A stretch of DNA of 64,000 nucleotides from Chrysaora quinquecirrha (lineage: Eukaryota; Cnidaria; Scyphozoa; Semaeostomeae; Pelagiidae). The notes beneath the pieces were generated by a model, which was given only the letters and a program-made list of their open reading frames with translations, ran no database searches and had not been told where the DNA came from. The stretch is taken from positions 2,749,203 through 2,813,202 of the forward strand of contig JACTAT010000060.1 in the NCBI GenBank assembly GCA_014526335.1, in the 5' to 3' direction. The position numbers and the translations under genes are program-made. Shown one piece after another: positions 24,899 through 35,884 of this stretch. Within the stretch, counting starts at the first letter, position 1. Every line of letters starts with the position of its first letter.

Positions 24899-25802
24899 CT
24901 ACAATAGATTGAACAAACGCCTGGATTCCATAAATTCTGCTGCTGGGTACCGTTCATTGGCTCTGTTTTTCAATTTACATACACGATATGGACTTATTCT
25001 CTATCCTTTCAATCGAATGAGAGCGAACGTACGTATACGTTTGAACAATTGTTGAAAAATCATTTAGAGCTCACGAAGTTCTTGCGGATGTGATGGAATA
25101 AACTCAAATATAATAGAAATGGCAAAAGTCTTTTCAAAAAAAATCTCAGGCAAAACCCTAAAACAACTGGTACAGTACTGTTTTGCTGTCAATCTAAGCT
25201 GCTTTGCATTTACAATCGTGACAATGCAAATGCAGTGGCTAGTAAAACAGGAGGACAATTGGTTTTAAAGTGGTCTGTAAAGTCAAGGAACCTATGATAA
25301 TTGAAAAAAATAATTTATTTCAGTGAAATGCTCCTCTTAATGTGGTGCGCAGTGAGAAATTTCTAGTTGAAAAGTTACAAAATGCCATTGATTGCCTCTT
25401 ACCTACTGTTAACTCTTATGCATTTCCGTTTGTCATGCAGGACATATTTGTCGATATCAATGAAAGTGCTGCTAAACTGGTGGTCAGGCATCACAAGGTG
25501 TGTGGATTCATTGGTATCCAATTTTTTCATTTCGTGAATGTGAAGCTCTGAAAGTGGAGAAACAACAATCGATAATAATGCTATCACAGAATCTTGAGGG
25601 GGTCGCTCATCCAATGTGTTATTTATTACAGGGATTTGGAAAAGAAGTTGGAACGTGTTTCAGTTTCCAAATTTGGGATGATGAACATCGGGAATTATGG
25701 TCTTGCCTTTTCAGCCATATTCTACTTCGACACCCGAACAAGTCCCTACCCAGAAAGTCATATTTGGAAATGGACCCCTGGGACTCATTCGAGGATTTAT
25801 AG
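24899..25802 (+). CDS. possible + strand exons inside the duplicated block
   Basis: Three + strand segments have splice-like borders: 24899-25028 (NKRLDSINSAAGYRSLALF; ends GT-ACGT), 25353-25497 (VNSYAFPFVMQDIFVDINES; ends AAG|GTGTGT) and 25632-25802 (starts after ATTATTACAG). The last two join in phase 0 and then reach a stop. They lie between minus-strand exons and match nothing I know. Either a nested + strand gene or chance. Confidence 0.2.
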
Positions 25803-27540
25803 TATACGTTGTTGCCAGGAGGAATGCAAAGATATTTTAAGTATACAGCTTGCTTAGAGCTTGCTTAGAGTCAAGTTGGTTTTTAAACAAAAAGCTTACC
25901 TCTGGAGACAAAAACCAATAATCGTCTCCCATAAAGCCGACATGATTGGCAACTTTGTAGCTCTTTTAGCTTTCGTCGCTGATAAAATCTTTCTTAAGAT
26001 ACAGGAGATAGTCTGACAAATCTCCCTTTGTAATGCTCTCATTCACAATGAGTCCTGTCCCAAAAGTCTCTTGGAGGGCAGTGGCGAATTTGCTTTGCGA
26101 ATGGAATGCTTTGTAGCTTAGTAATATTGTCCTGTTAATTGAATATCATACTATTAATCAGACATAATAATAAGACATATTAATAAGACCTATTCGCGAT
26201 GTATAGTTGTTTTTCTCTTATAATCGAGTAATCATGTATATCTGTGAAATTGAATTGGTTGGAATAACAGTGGGTAGAAATTTCATCGGGTTTTCAATGT
26301 TGGCAGCAAGAGTTTTTGTGGAAGTTCTCGGAAGCCGGACAAATATCCCATGTTGTCGAATGTTGGGGCCTCGAATGTCAGTGAAATGTAGCTTGAAATG
26401 TGTCAACAACAACAACAACAGAAGACACTTTTTCAACCAAGTCTCGCTTTGAAAATTTGGACTTAAAATTCCAATGAAGCACCATAGTTTTGGTTGGCCT
26501 TCATGGTGTTGATTTTACTGCTTGAAAAATTGTAAAAGAAACCCATTAAGAAACTTACTAGGGAAACTCCCAAAAATTTTAGAAGCTGTTAGCAGGGTTT
26601 CTCAACTTTGAGCACAATTGGTATAGTAATAGCTTCTTGCACAATTCCGAAAAGTTTGTGAAATAATGTTTTAATATGAAGTATCATGTTCTTAGCAGTC
26701 AAAATATGGACATATTCCAGAATTGAACCTCAATATGATCGTTTTTGGGATTTTTATCAGATCAGAAAAGCACGTCAGAAAATACTAAGCTGAAATTTTA
26801 TGAATTTTACAAGCAGAATTAGTTTCTTAGTATACACGTTTTTTTATAAGAAAGTGGTTTAAAAGAAAGTAGTGCTCAAGGTTTCAAAAATGTAAAAAAG
26901 TTCAGTACTGGATTCTTTAAACTGAAGAAAGTTCTAAAATTATTATGAGAAATTTTTTTGTTCTAGCCTTTATATTTTTGATGTATGTGTAAATCTGCGT
27001 TCATGTGTCATTTTCCTGACTGTGTACATCTCTGTGTTGAACAATGGCTTGAACTGCCCTTGCACACAAATATTGCATGCCAAAATAAATTTTTCTTACA
27101 AAGTTACAAGAAACTTTTGAAACTGAACACATGAAAGTTTCTAAGAAAGTTTCAATACTGGGCCAAAAAGAACTTTCTTATCAAAAACGTCTAGAAGATT
27201 CTCTTGATTTTATAGAAAAAGGTGAATTATTACCAAATAAATGTATGTAGAAGATATGCCAAACTGTCACTCATTTTTGGTGGAAGAATTTTTTGCATTC
27301 CGTTGTAGAAAAAGAAATGTTGAAATAAGAACACCATAAAGAACACTCAAGCCTCTCATTCAAAAAATAAGAACGTCGAGGCTCGGCAAATATTATCTGG
27401 TTCTTTTAAAAACAAAGAGTGTGAGAGTAAAAGCTTACTTTGTCATCACCGAAAGATCCGCAGTGAGGCCTCTGCACAAGCAAACTCAATAACCACCTGC
27501 CAGGCTCTTGTGGTTTTCCAAATGCCCTTCAATCTTTCGG

Positions 27541-27626
27541 CACTAAGGGGACAAAAATTTGTATGGAAATGCCTAACTTAAAATGGCGGCAAACAGTGGC
27601 AAGCTAGGGCTGAAACAAGAAAGATT
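27541..27626 (+). mobile_element. fragment of Tc1/mariner-like foldback element (one end only)
   Basis: Starts CACTAAGGGGACAAAAATT and follows the outer end of the element at 27777 for about 85 bp, with several differences, then stops. Duplicate copy 2 has about 400 bp of gene sequence here (57647-58045), including most of an exon, which copy 1 has lost. This suggests insertion followed by deletion. Confidence 0.65.
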
Positions 27627-27776
27627 TAGCATTTTACATAAATCAAATTGGATAACATATGGGAAGTTCCTTCTGGAGAAGAGTGTATTACGATCAAATT
27701 CTTTATCTAAAGCATTGCTTAGCCTAAAGTGCCAAAATTAATATGTTTTTAAGATCAGTATAGTTGGACAAAAATA

Positions 27777-28849
27777 CACTAAGGGGACAAAAGTATGGAA
27801 ACGCCTGACTTAAAATGGCGGCAAACAGTGGCCTAGGGCTGAAACAAGAAAATTTGCATAACAAAGCTACAGCGGCTCAGCAGCCTCTGTGCCCCTGACT
27901 TTGGCGGGAAATGTTCGCCAATTTCACTAACTTTCAATTAAAATAAAGAGTGAAGGATTTGTTTGTTATTTTTCTTAAAAAACGATCAAAAACTTTGAAG
28001 CAGTGTCTTCAAAATTTGCTGGAAAATATTTCACGAGTTGGCTAAAAAAACAGCGATGAAATAACTGTTCTCTTGACTGTTTACTCAAAATTTTTTAGTT
28101 ATTCAAAGCAAAATAGTTTAAACTTTTGTGTCACGTTAAAATTTTTACTCGAAAAAGAAGTTAGCGAGAAGAAATCGAAGATTATTTACTGGAAAACGAT
28201 CTCAGGTAAGTGACTTTCGAAGCGGCCATTCTCTAGTGAAAATGAAGTTTACCATTGAAAGTAGTTTGAAATTGGGATGTAAAGTTTTATTCACATATTT
28301 CGAAACTGTGGTTGATACAAAATATTTCAAATAACTTTTGAAGCAAATTCTCGTCTTTTCTGAGAAGTAAATGTTAATTTATAATAGCACCCATTTTTAG
28401 GCCTAAGCTAAAGTCACTTACCTGAGATTCTTTTCCACTAAATAATCTTCGATTTCTTCTCGCTAACTTCTTTTTCGAGTAAAAATTTTAACGTGACACA
28501 AAAGTTTAAACTATTTTGCTTTGAATAACTAAAAAATTTTGAGTAAACAGTCAAGAGAACAGTTATTTCATCGCTGTTTTTTTAGCCAACTCGTGAAATA
28601 TTTTCCAGCAAATTTTGAAGACACTGCTTCAAAGTTTTTGATCGTTTTTTAAGAAAAATAACAAACAAATCCTTCACTCTTTATTTTAATTGAAAGTTAG
28701 TGAAATGGCAAACATTTCGCGTCAAAGTCAGGTGCACAGAGGCTGCTGAGCCGCCGTAGTTTTGTTATGTAAATTTTCTTGTTTCAGCCCTAGGCCACTG
28801 TTTGCCGCCATTTTAAGTCAGGCGTTTCCATACTTTTGTCCCCTTAGTG
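27777..28849. mobile_element. Tc1/mariner-like foldback element, 1.07 kb, TA-flanked
   Basis: Ends are CACTAAGGGGACAAAAGTATGG and its reverse complement. The arms extend about 430 bp inwards on each side (27777-28210 and 28415-28849) with few mismatches, leaving a loop of about 200 bp. TA lies on both sides (AATA|CACT and AGTG|TAGA). A terminal CA(C/G)T... with AAAAGTATGGAAACGCC resembles Tc1-family ends. No transposase is encoded, so mobility would need a helper. Copy 2 of the duplication lacks it and instead has about 330 bp with an exon (58223-58357). Confidence 0.8.
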
Positions 28850-30420
28850 TAGATTTAACTTGTTTAAACATTAAAAAATTAAAATTAAATACGAATAAAA
28901 GGCAAAATGTGTTATGAAACAAAATATAGCTAAAATTTGCTTTGGAGAATGAAAGTGGGTATTTTTGCCATACACGCTTACAAGAACCAGCTACTAAAGA
29001 GAAAATCACTAACAACTTTTCAGTTTTGTATGAAAATTTTCTTCACTGCCAGCGATTAGGAATTAGGAAGCCCTCTCCATTCATTTGCAGTGGAACTCGC
29101 ACAAATTGTGTGTTACGCGTGTATGAAATGTTTTCTTCAGTAGTTTCTAGCTTAGAAAGAGATACTGTAACAGTCATGACACCAAGATAACATAAGAGAT
29201 AAAGATCAAAGATCTCTTATTTTATCTTGATGACACTATATATGCAGTGAGGAGCTACAGTATTATGATTAAGGAACTTTGTTACTAAAGAAACTCGATC
29301 TAGAGCTAGCTTCTCTATAAAAAGCGTGTAATCCCAAGAATGGGTATCATCAACAAACAACACATACGAAGTTCTTCATATTCTTTCACATGGGAGGGGG
29401 AGTTTATACGAGATCGTTATTTCCAGCCTCTGGGTAAGAGCCTGAAGAGACAGAAAGAAGACAAAAGTTATTTAAATGTAGGTGTGTCCGTTGTTTTTCC
29501 CTGAGTCAACCATGTGAACTTTAATTTGATAGAACCGAATTCCTAATTCATGTTTGTTTGCAGTGATACATAAAATCTTTTTTATAAGAAACTAAGATTT
29601 TTAGCAGTTTCTTAGGGATCAAAATTTTTTGTGCCAAAAAAGGTAATTGACAATAAAAATTGAGAAATAGAAGAAGCAATACAGTTCACGTTTACCTCAG
29701 CTGTTCTTTTTTTTTTAAATAGGCACTTATGGTGTTGCAGAAGTTCGTTTTTTGACAATATATTTTCTTATTCTAAAGTTTGTTGGAACCTGCGAGTTTC
29801 CTATCAGCTTGGGTCCAGTACTGAAAGTTTCTTAACCAATATTCATCTCAGTACTGAGTTTCTTATAAGGGGGTTTCTAATTAAAAAAGAGTGTATTCAA
29901 AATCGAAAAGTTCAGGGGCGATTCACTCCATGAAAATCGCGTAAATTTCTTTTTATATAAATTTTATTTTCATAAAAACCTTGAACCCTTTTTCGAAGAG
30001 GGAATTGTCCCTGAGGTTCAGTGCTTTTTCAAGGATTTCTCATAGTTTGATTTTTCAGTTACTCAAAACCCATAACAGAACAAAGATTATTGAAACAAGA
30101 TCATCTGCAATTAAATTCACATATTTAAAAAAAATACGATTTGAAACAAAAAACATTACGCTAAAAAAATCTAGAATATTGATTTTGCAACAGTACAGTA
30201 CCAAGGTTCTGTTTTGAAATTCAGAGACAACGACGGCCTACGTTTCAAATTTGAATGTAGTATCAAATAACGCAAATCGATGAAGAATTTTCTGATCACA
30301 AACATGGCTTTGGAGTTTGGGGTCGCCCAATAGTTAAGTTAGGTTACGCTTAGAGAGGTTGCTATTCCCATTTTTCATGATGCATTGAGACGGATAATGA
30401 AAAAATTTTAATTTGCTTTT

Positions 30421-30563
30421 TGCTGTTATTGTTGTATACTTTTTGTACTTTTTGCCTGTATTTTGTTATTTTTTTAATTATTTTATTTGTTTGCTTTTAA
30501 CTTAACTGCCATACCTAACACTGTAGGTAGTGCATGTGCCTAATGAAATGAAATGAAATGAAA
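30421..30563 (+). repeat. possible LINE 3' end with (TGAAA) tail
   Basis: A T-rich stretch ends in ATGAAATGAAATGAAATGAAA at about 30543-30563. Short TGAAA-type tandem tails mark the 3' ends of CR1/L2-type retrotransposons. Present in both duplicate copies (second at about 60105-60245). No coding part is attached. Confidence 0.3.
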
Positions 30564-30914
30564 ATATGCGATATGGTGTCATTTGATAACATAAGAAGAG
30601 CCTTTTTGGCATAACGCTGATATAATTAAATTTACTAAAAAATTTAAATAAAATCTACTTGTCTCATTTTATAAATTCATTTACTTAGCAAAAAGTTGAA
30701 TGGTCATTCTCATTCAATTCATAGTGTACCTCAGTTACTTGATGAATACATATCTCCAGTATTCGTCACTCTCGACTTTTCGTTTATCTTTCTCGAAATC
30801 TTCTTTTTGCTCCCTTACGATGATTTCATTCTGATAAAATCCATCAGTATGTTATAAAGTGCATGGATAGGGAAACTTTGCATACAAGCAGATCGTAGCC
30901 GTTTCTTGTTCTTT

Positions 30915-31101
30915 TTGTTGTTCTCCGACTCCTGGTAGCTTGTTTTTATTGAAAACGCTTGCAAGGCATTGTCAACGTTATGATACTCGCATAAATGTGA
31001 TTTATGAGGATTTGTACTTGTATGAAATCGATCTCCCAGGAAGTATCAATGTGTGCTTTGTGTTATGGGATGAATGTTGTCTGCAAGCTCAATTGATCTC
31101 G
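30915..31101 (+). CDS. possible + strand exon in duplicated block
   Basis: An open stretch containing CQRYDTRINVIYEDLYLYEI and CFVLWDECCLQAQLIS ends at a good donor (CTCG|GTAAGG at 31101/31102). The same segment is at 60593-60780 in the second copy. Composition looks protein-like, but I recognise no family and see no sure acceptor. Confidence 0.2.
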
Positions 31102-34100
31102 GTAAGGGCATTTCCCTGTATTCCATAGGGAGAATGTGTTGAACATCTATACCCTATAAAAGATATTATCAAAAATATAAATGACTACTTCAACAAGAAT
31201 CTAAATGACTGCGCCGATTATTGAATTTATAAGTCCTGGGGGTGTACTCCATTTTTCAGTATAGTAGACGGGCCCCCCAATGGGTAACTTTTTTAGTGAC
31301 AATTTCCCTACATATGGGTTGGTTTTTCGTAAAGAGTCTCTACACATGGGTAGTAAAAACTTTTAGACATGAATTGTCCATAAAAGCCTGATAAATTTTT
31401 TGCATTTAGAGTCAATTTTATGGTGCAAATCCAGTAAATGCGTTTCTTGTTCAACGAAAATTCGTTTTCGCAGAGAGTAGAGTTTTAGGTGTTTAAATTA
31501 GTTTCAAGTATTTTAGATATTGGTACAATGCACATAAAATTTCGTTGTTTTTTCTGTAAATGGGTACTACGACTAACAAAATTTATAGGTAGACATTTTC
31601 GGGTTTGGAAAAACTGGGCGCCACATCTAATCTTTTCAACAATGAAGTACCCACCGGGTTATAAGTCAGTGTGGACTTGAAGAAAATGCCCAACCTTTCT
31701 TGGTATTTTATCAGAATCTGGTATCTCAAAGCAGCCATCGTACTCTCCCCACCATGCATAAGCTAGAGCTGGCACTCTACCATTCAGATACTGAGCAAGA
31801 GTACATTGAGTGTCACAGATGAATGTTACTGGCTGGTACTTTAGGGAAATCAGTAAATCAGCTGGGTCCCAAACAGATTCCGTGAGAGCCATGAACTTGG
31901 AGGCAACGGTACACTGAGAAGGAAAACGTTATACAAGATTTATTACTTCGTCTCTGAAGATATTATTTGCGTCTCAACTATGAACAAGAAGAGGACTTAC
32001 ATAAATAATAAGATACACTTATTTTTATGAATAACTGACCATAAGAAACTATACACGCCCTTTTCCTAAAGTCAAGAAACTGTTTTGTATGGGATAAGAC
32101 TTGGAAAGCTGGGAAACTGATTCTAGTTATAAGTTTAGATTGCACTGATGGTTTGTGTAACTTTTTAAGTAGAATAATCACCAGAAACCAATAACTATTA
32201 TACTTCAATAATGTCCATATTTGGACAGAATACGACCGTATACCTTCCACCATCAACCAATCTCGGGGGCGAATTTCATGAACTTTTCAAAATTTTCATG
32301 ATAGTTTCAGTTAAGAAACTCTGCATGAACCTTTACTTTACTAATTGTGCTCAAAGTACAGAAACCCTGCTATATTGCAAAGGGAATATCTTCTTATAAA
32401 AGAAATGGCTGTATTTTGATCAAGCAGCTTACCCCATGTCGCATACCAAATGGTAGAACCCTCCAGTGTGACCTGGTGTTTGAGTAAACCCATGACAAGC
32501 GGAGTCTCCTACGACGATACTTGCATAAAGCTGTTCCAGATTATGTCTTAGCATGTCCTGCAAGAATAGGAACGGCAATTGAAATTCCGAGGTGTGTTTT
32601 GTTTTTGAGGTGGCATTGAACCTATATTCAGTGGCCGGGTAGAGGGGACAGAGGGCAGTCGCTCCCTCTTAGCTAGGGAATCTTTTGGATTATTTTATGT
32701 TCAAAAACATCCTTCAGAAAATTATTGTTTTTCTAAATCAATACACTGTCAGGGAAGGTATATTTCTATTTTACGTACAATAATTGATCCCTTAGCTACT
32801 CATTAACATAAAGGAATATGATGATAATTAATTCGCCACCAAGGACAAACAATCATAAGAGATGATTATCCTTAAGATCTTTCAAGGACACCCCTAAATT
32901 GCCACACCCCTTTGTCATAACATTTCGGACTTAGCCCTCCCCCCCACCCGCGTTGATTACTACCCCTCTGTATTCAATGATTTAGCCGCATCTTATATGA
33001 CTTACTTGGGAGTTGTTCAAAGCTAGCTTGCAGTATCTTGCCATATTTAAGAGTTTGTTGTTTTTCATTTTTGCGATTTCAGATATGTGTATTTGATTTT
33101 CTCTGACAAATTTGGAAAGCAGCATCGCATCACCTTAAAATATAAGTATTTGATTGTCATAATATGTACAATCCTGGACAAAATATTATGAGAAAATTTT
33201 TTTTCGAGATTGCCTCTATCCCCCTCCTCCTGACTCAATGTTTTGTGTATAAAACGTTGTCGCATCATCATGTTCTGTATTTTATTTATGTTTCATGTTG
33301 TTTTCAACACTTTTCAACATTGCAAAGGGAGGAAGGGGCAAAATTAGAGAAAATCCAATTCGTCTCATAATTTTTCCATGATTGTAGAACTAAGTAAACT
33401 AGCCTCTCGTGGAATTATTCATTGATAATGCCAAAATTAAAATGTCTGTAGGTTACCCTCATTCTGCTTACCTCTTTCTTTTAGGTAAACACTTTGCTTC
33501 TCCATCTCAGTATTCATTTTAAACCTTCGTTGAATCGGTGGTATAACAGGAGCTATATCGGAAGCATGTATTGAAAATTTCATTCTCGAGGTTGCAAAAG
33601 TGCATTTCTCAAGCACGTGGACTTTTATTTTATCCAAAATCTTGTCTAGCTTATTTGATTCCTCTGTTGGGACACGTTCAGCTGAATTTCTTTTGGCATC
33701 CAAATTGATCTTAAGAAAATTGTGTGTTTACATTTGAATGCAATGAGTAAAATAATTTCGAATCAAACATCTACTCTTGTATGCCCAACTGCTGGTGGGG
33801 GCTTGAATAGGCGGGGGGCCAGTGGATAGCCCTGGGCCAATCCAGTTTTGGATATCTAGACAAGTTACAACTTAATTTCATTTAACTTCATACGTTTACT
33901 TCTAACTTTCAAATGTTGTTCATAAGAAGGGGCTTAATAGAGAGGAGGGACAAGGGACTTACATCAAATTTTTACTTGAAAGGGGGATGCTAAAAAGAGA
34001 GAACAGAGAGAAGGGGCTTTATTAGAGCTTTTTTGGTACAAAGGTGTTTACAGAAGGAGTTGCTGTGATGACAATTAAGCTGTTAGTAGGTTGCAAACGA

Positions 34101-34122
34101 GTGACCACCGGTCTCAGCGCAG

Positions 34123-34218
34123 TGACGTCATCAGTGACGTCATCAGATCGCGCTATAGTGTGACGGTTGTTATGAATCTAGTATGTTGATTTCTCATACC
34201 ACATCATCAGTGACGTCA
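34123..34218. promoter_or_regulatory. three perfect CRE palindromes
   Basis: TGACGTCA occurs at 34123-34130, 34135-34142 and 34211-34218, twice in the context AGTGACGTCATCAG followed by TCGCGCTATAGT. The full CRE octamer is the binding site of CREB/ATF bZIP dimers. The cluster lies about 400-500 bp upstream, in the minus direction, of the first recognised exon of the unknown gene (33709). The duplicate has them at 63808-63815, 63820-63827 and 63896-63903. Confidence 0.6.
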
Positions 34219-34331
34219 TCAGGTCGCGCTATAGTACGGCGGTTTAATCTAGCGCGATGGTTTCTCCAACCTCAAGAGTTCTTACAATCCTTGCATGAAA
34301 CCGCTAGCCTCGTTTCCGATTTAACAATCTA

Positions 34332-34354
34332 GAAGTTTCCAGAATGTTCCAGAA
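34332..34354. promoter_or_regulatory. heat-shock element, five alternating pentamers
   Basis: GAA-gt-TTC-ca-GAA-tg-TTC-ca-GAA with exact two-base spacing. Three such pentamers already bind an HSF trimer in known systems. Confidence 0.6.
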
Positions 34355-34386
34355 CGTCCCTAAGAATCCTCTTATCTGATTGGTTA

Positions 34387-34429
34387 GAACTTTCCAGAAC
34401 TTTCCAGAAGTTTCCAGAAGTTTCCAGAA
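34387..34429. promoter_or_regulatory. heat-shock element array, nine alternating pentamers
   Basis: Nine uninterrupted alternating GAA and TTC triplets, each separated by exactly two bases (ct, ca or gt), from GAA 34387-34389 to GAA 34427-34429. It is also a 10-bp tandem repeat of TTTCCAGAAG type, so simple repeat expansion is the competing reading. Confidence 0.6.
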
Positions 34430-34625
34430 ATCCTACAATCTGATTGATTAATTATGATGGCGTAATAATAATTCGAACACGACGTTCGAATCGTTTATTA
34501 AATAAAATAACTTAATAATCCTACAATCTGGATAACTAGAAGTTTCCAGAAGTTTCCACAAGATTCTAGAAACGAGAAATCCTACAATCTGATTGGTTAA
34601 TTATGATGGCGTAATAATTCGGGAT
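34425..34625. repeat. direct repeat around the heat-shock elements
   Basis: AATCCTACAATCTGATTG followed by ATTATGATGGCGTAATAAT appears at about 34430-34470 and again at about 34578-34618, each time just after a TTCCAGAA-type block. This is a diverged tandem duplication of about 150 bp. Confidence 0.6.
34539..34574. promoter_or_regulatory. heat-shock element, four pentamers plus a partial one
   Basis: GAA-gt-TTC-ca-GAA-gt-TTC at 34539-34556, then a broken step and TTCTAGAA at about 34565-34572. Same spacing rule as the two arrays above. Confidence 0.5.
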
Positions 34626-34809
34626 CTCTGTAATAGGCTTGACGAGAAATACAGAGGACCGGCTTGTAAATATTGCAACTTCAAGCATCTAGATATAGTA
34701 ACAAACAGCCACACGATCCCAATCGTCTTCCACAATCTAAAAGGCATAGCCTACTATCTCATTGGTTGAAGCTTATATTAGCATACTTTTATAAAACTAT
34801 TAGCTGAAG

Positions 34810-35035
34810 ACTTGAGAATTGGTACATAGAACAAGTCCATAATGGAGATTCAAAATATATATCTACAATATAAACAACCATCAACTGCGCATGCGCAGAA
34901 GTTATATCAATAACGGTAAGAGCTAGAGGCCTGGGACCTAGTATGTAGAACAAAGAAGTAATAGAGATTTAAATGATGTATGTCATATGAATATTCATCA
35001 AATAGCGCATGCACAATAGCAATATCTCTAATAGC
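34810..35035. repeat. diverged direct repeat of about 115 bp with an NRF-1-type palindrome
   Basis: Two neighbouring segments (about 34810-34925 and 34928-35035) share the order GTA(C/T)(A/G)TAGAACAA, TA(A)TGGAGATT/TAGAGATT, and GCGCATGC(G/A)CA. The first contains the perfect NRF-1 palindrome TGCGCATGCGCA at 34886-34897; in the second it has decayed. The rest of 34630-35230 shows no gene. Confidence 0.45.
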
Positions 35036-35233
35036 TTATGGTTTAATCCATGGTTTATGATAGCCTTATATTGTTTGTACGCAAAAGTATTATTACCTAT
35101 ATACTCTATAGATAATAGCAATTTATTTATAGCATCGTTTTCAAAGAATGTTCACACAGAAACAAAGGTTATAATTATAACAGACAACTAATGAAGAATA
35201 ATTTTTTAGAAACATTTTTAGGTATAGCTATTT

Positions 35234-35740
35234 CTAGTTATTTCCATAGTATGGGAATGATCGAGTACTAGCATATTCAACTTCTTTCACACCAGCATCC
35301 TCCGAATTACTAGCTTCCTCTTCTTCATCATTCTTTGCGTAACGTATGATGAGATATTTTCTTTTTTCAATAGCATAATCTAAGGTCTCTTGCATATCCA
35401 TACCATCTTCCTTCTGTGCTTTTCGCATGGTTGCTATGACTGCAGTCACAACAGCATCATTTTCAAAACTTCTATTATATAAAAATTTACGTCTGAAAAC
35501 TTGCAGTATGTTTTCATCGTCATCCACTTCCTTACGCATCGAAGGCCATACATTCCCTAAAGGAAGATCCTCCTCAGTGTTGACAGTTTCATCATCATCA
35601 TGGTCACTTTCAGCTTCTATCTCATCATCATCTAAGTCAGACTCTTCACTACTCTCCTCATGCATCTCTTCTTCATGTCGCTTAACATTACTTTTAAACT
35701 TGGAAGAGAATTCACAATGATCGCATTTATACTGATTCAT
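35234..35740 (-). CDS. single-exon C2H2 zinc-finger protein with acidic region, 168 aa
   Basis: An uninterrupted ATG-to-stop frame. Residues 4-27 form one classic C2H2 finger: C6-x2-C9-x12-H22-x4-H27, with the usual Phe and hydrophobic spacing. Residues 28-60 are very acidic (Glu/Asp-Ser runs). The remainder (about 65-150) is mixed and probably helical, with a second acidic stretch (DEEEEASNSEDAG) near the end. One finger alone rarely gives specific DNA binding, so a partner or protein-binding role is equally likely. A TATAAAT lies about 70 bp upstream on the minus strand (35811-35817). The function is not recognised; it could belong to a mobile element, since satellite and array repeats surround it. 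Confidence 0.6.
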   Translation of the reverse strand: MNQYKCDHCEFSSKFKSNVKRHEEEMHEESSEESDLDDDEIEAESDHDDDETVNTEEDLPLGNVWPSMRKEVDDDENILQVFRRKFLYNRSFENDAVVTAVIATMRKAQKEDGMDMQETLDYAIEKRKYLIIRYAKNDEEEEASNSEDAGVKEVEYASTRSFPYYGNN

Positions 35741-35810
35741 GATTAGCGGTTTACTTATAATTGTCGACTACCTCTTAAATACCTGAGTCCTAGAGCATAA
35801 ACTCGCTTGA

Positions 35811-35817
35811 ATTTATA
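35811..35817 (-). promoter_or_regulatory. TATA-like box upstream of the C2H2 gene
   Basis: The minus strand reads TATAAAT about 70 bp before the start codon at 35740. The position suits a short-leader promoter; the motif is common in AT-rich DNA. Confidence 0.35.
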
Positions 35818-35884
35818 GACTGGTTCCCCCATTCAATATGATGTGGGAAAGGAATTCCACACTTGCGCAGGAAGGATGTTTCCA

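Larger units (their letters stand above)
23289..33709 (-). pseudogene. unrecognised multi-exon gene upstream of the PHD exons, copy 1, broken
   Basis: Minus-strand segments with plausible GT-AG borders: 33472-33709 (LDAKRNSAERV...), 32433-32557 (YASIVVGDSACHGF), 31695-31913 (ESVWDPADLL...CFEIPDSD), 27439-27537 (truncated by a transposon), 25900-26131, 24595-24742 (GEGNIALLYGPKN), 24289-24546 (weak), 24063-24165 (RMDFERGVLLEADKK), 23797-23957 (SWVIHYGDIWEENEE, then RKQQHWCDGMAL after a one-base offset), and 23289-23335 (acidic). I do not recognise the family. Exon 25900-26131 carries a TAA at 25976-25978 with protein-like sequence on both sides (DLSDYLLYLKK; HVGFMGDDYWFLSPE); the same stop is in copy 2. 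In the direction of transcription these exons run straight into the PHD array, so one gene is likely. Long gaps between exons look intronic. Confidence 0.5.
22911..34317. repeat. large duplication, copy 1
   Basis: This block recurs at 53030-64000 in the same orientation, about 30 kb away; the duplicate runs off the window so the true end is unknown. By eye the copies are almost identical over 11 kb, and the homology continues leftward into the tandem arrays, including a shared private variant (ATTAGAAAG) in the last unit. Most differences are one-base changes in homopolymers (for example near 22960, 23093 and 23473); a minority are substitutions. Copy 1 alone has foldback insertions at 27541-27626 and 27777-28849, with loss of sequence present in copy 2. 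Confidence 0.95.

Noticed and set aside
29178..29232. Near-perfect palindrome with TATCTTG arms in the duplicated block
   Set aside because: About 20-bp arms with no terminal features or flanking duplication; it may be a remnant hairpin but nothing supports a function.
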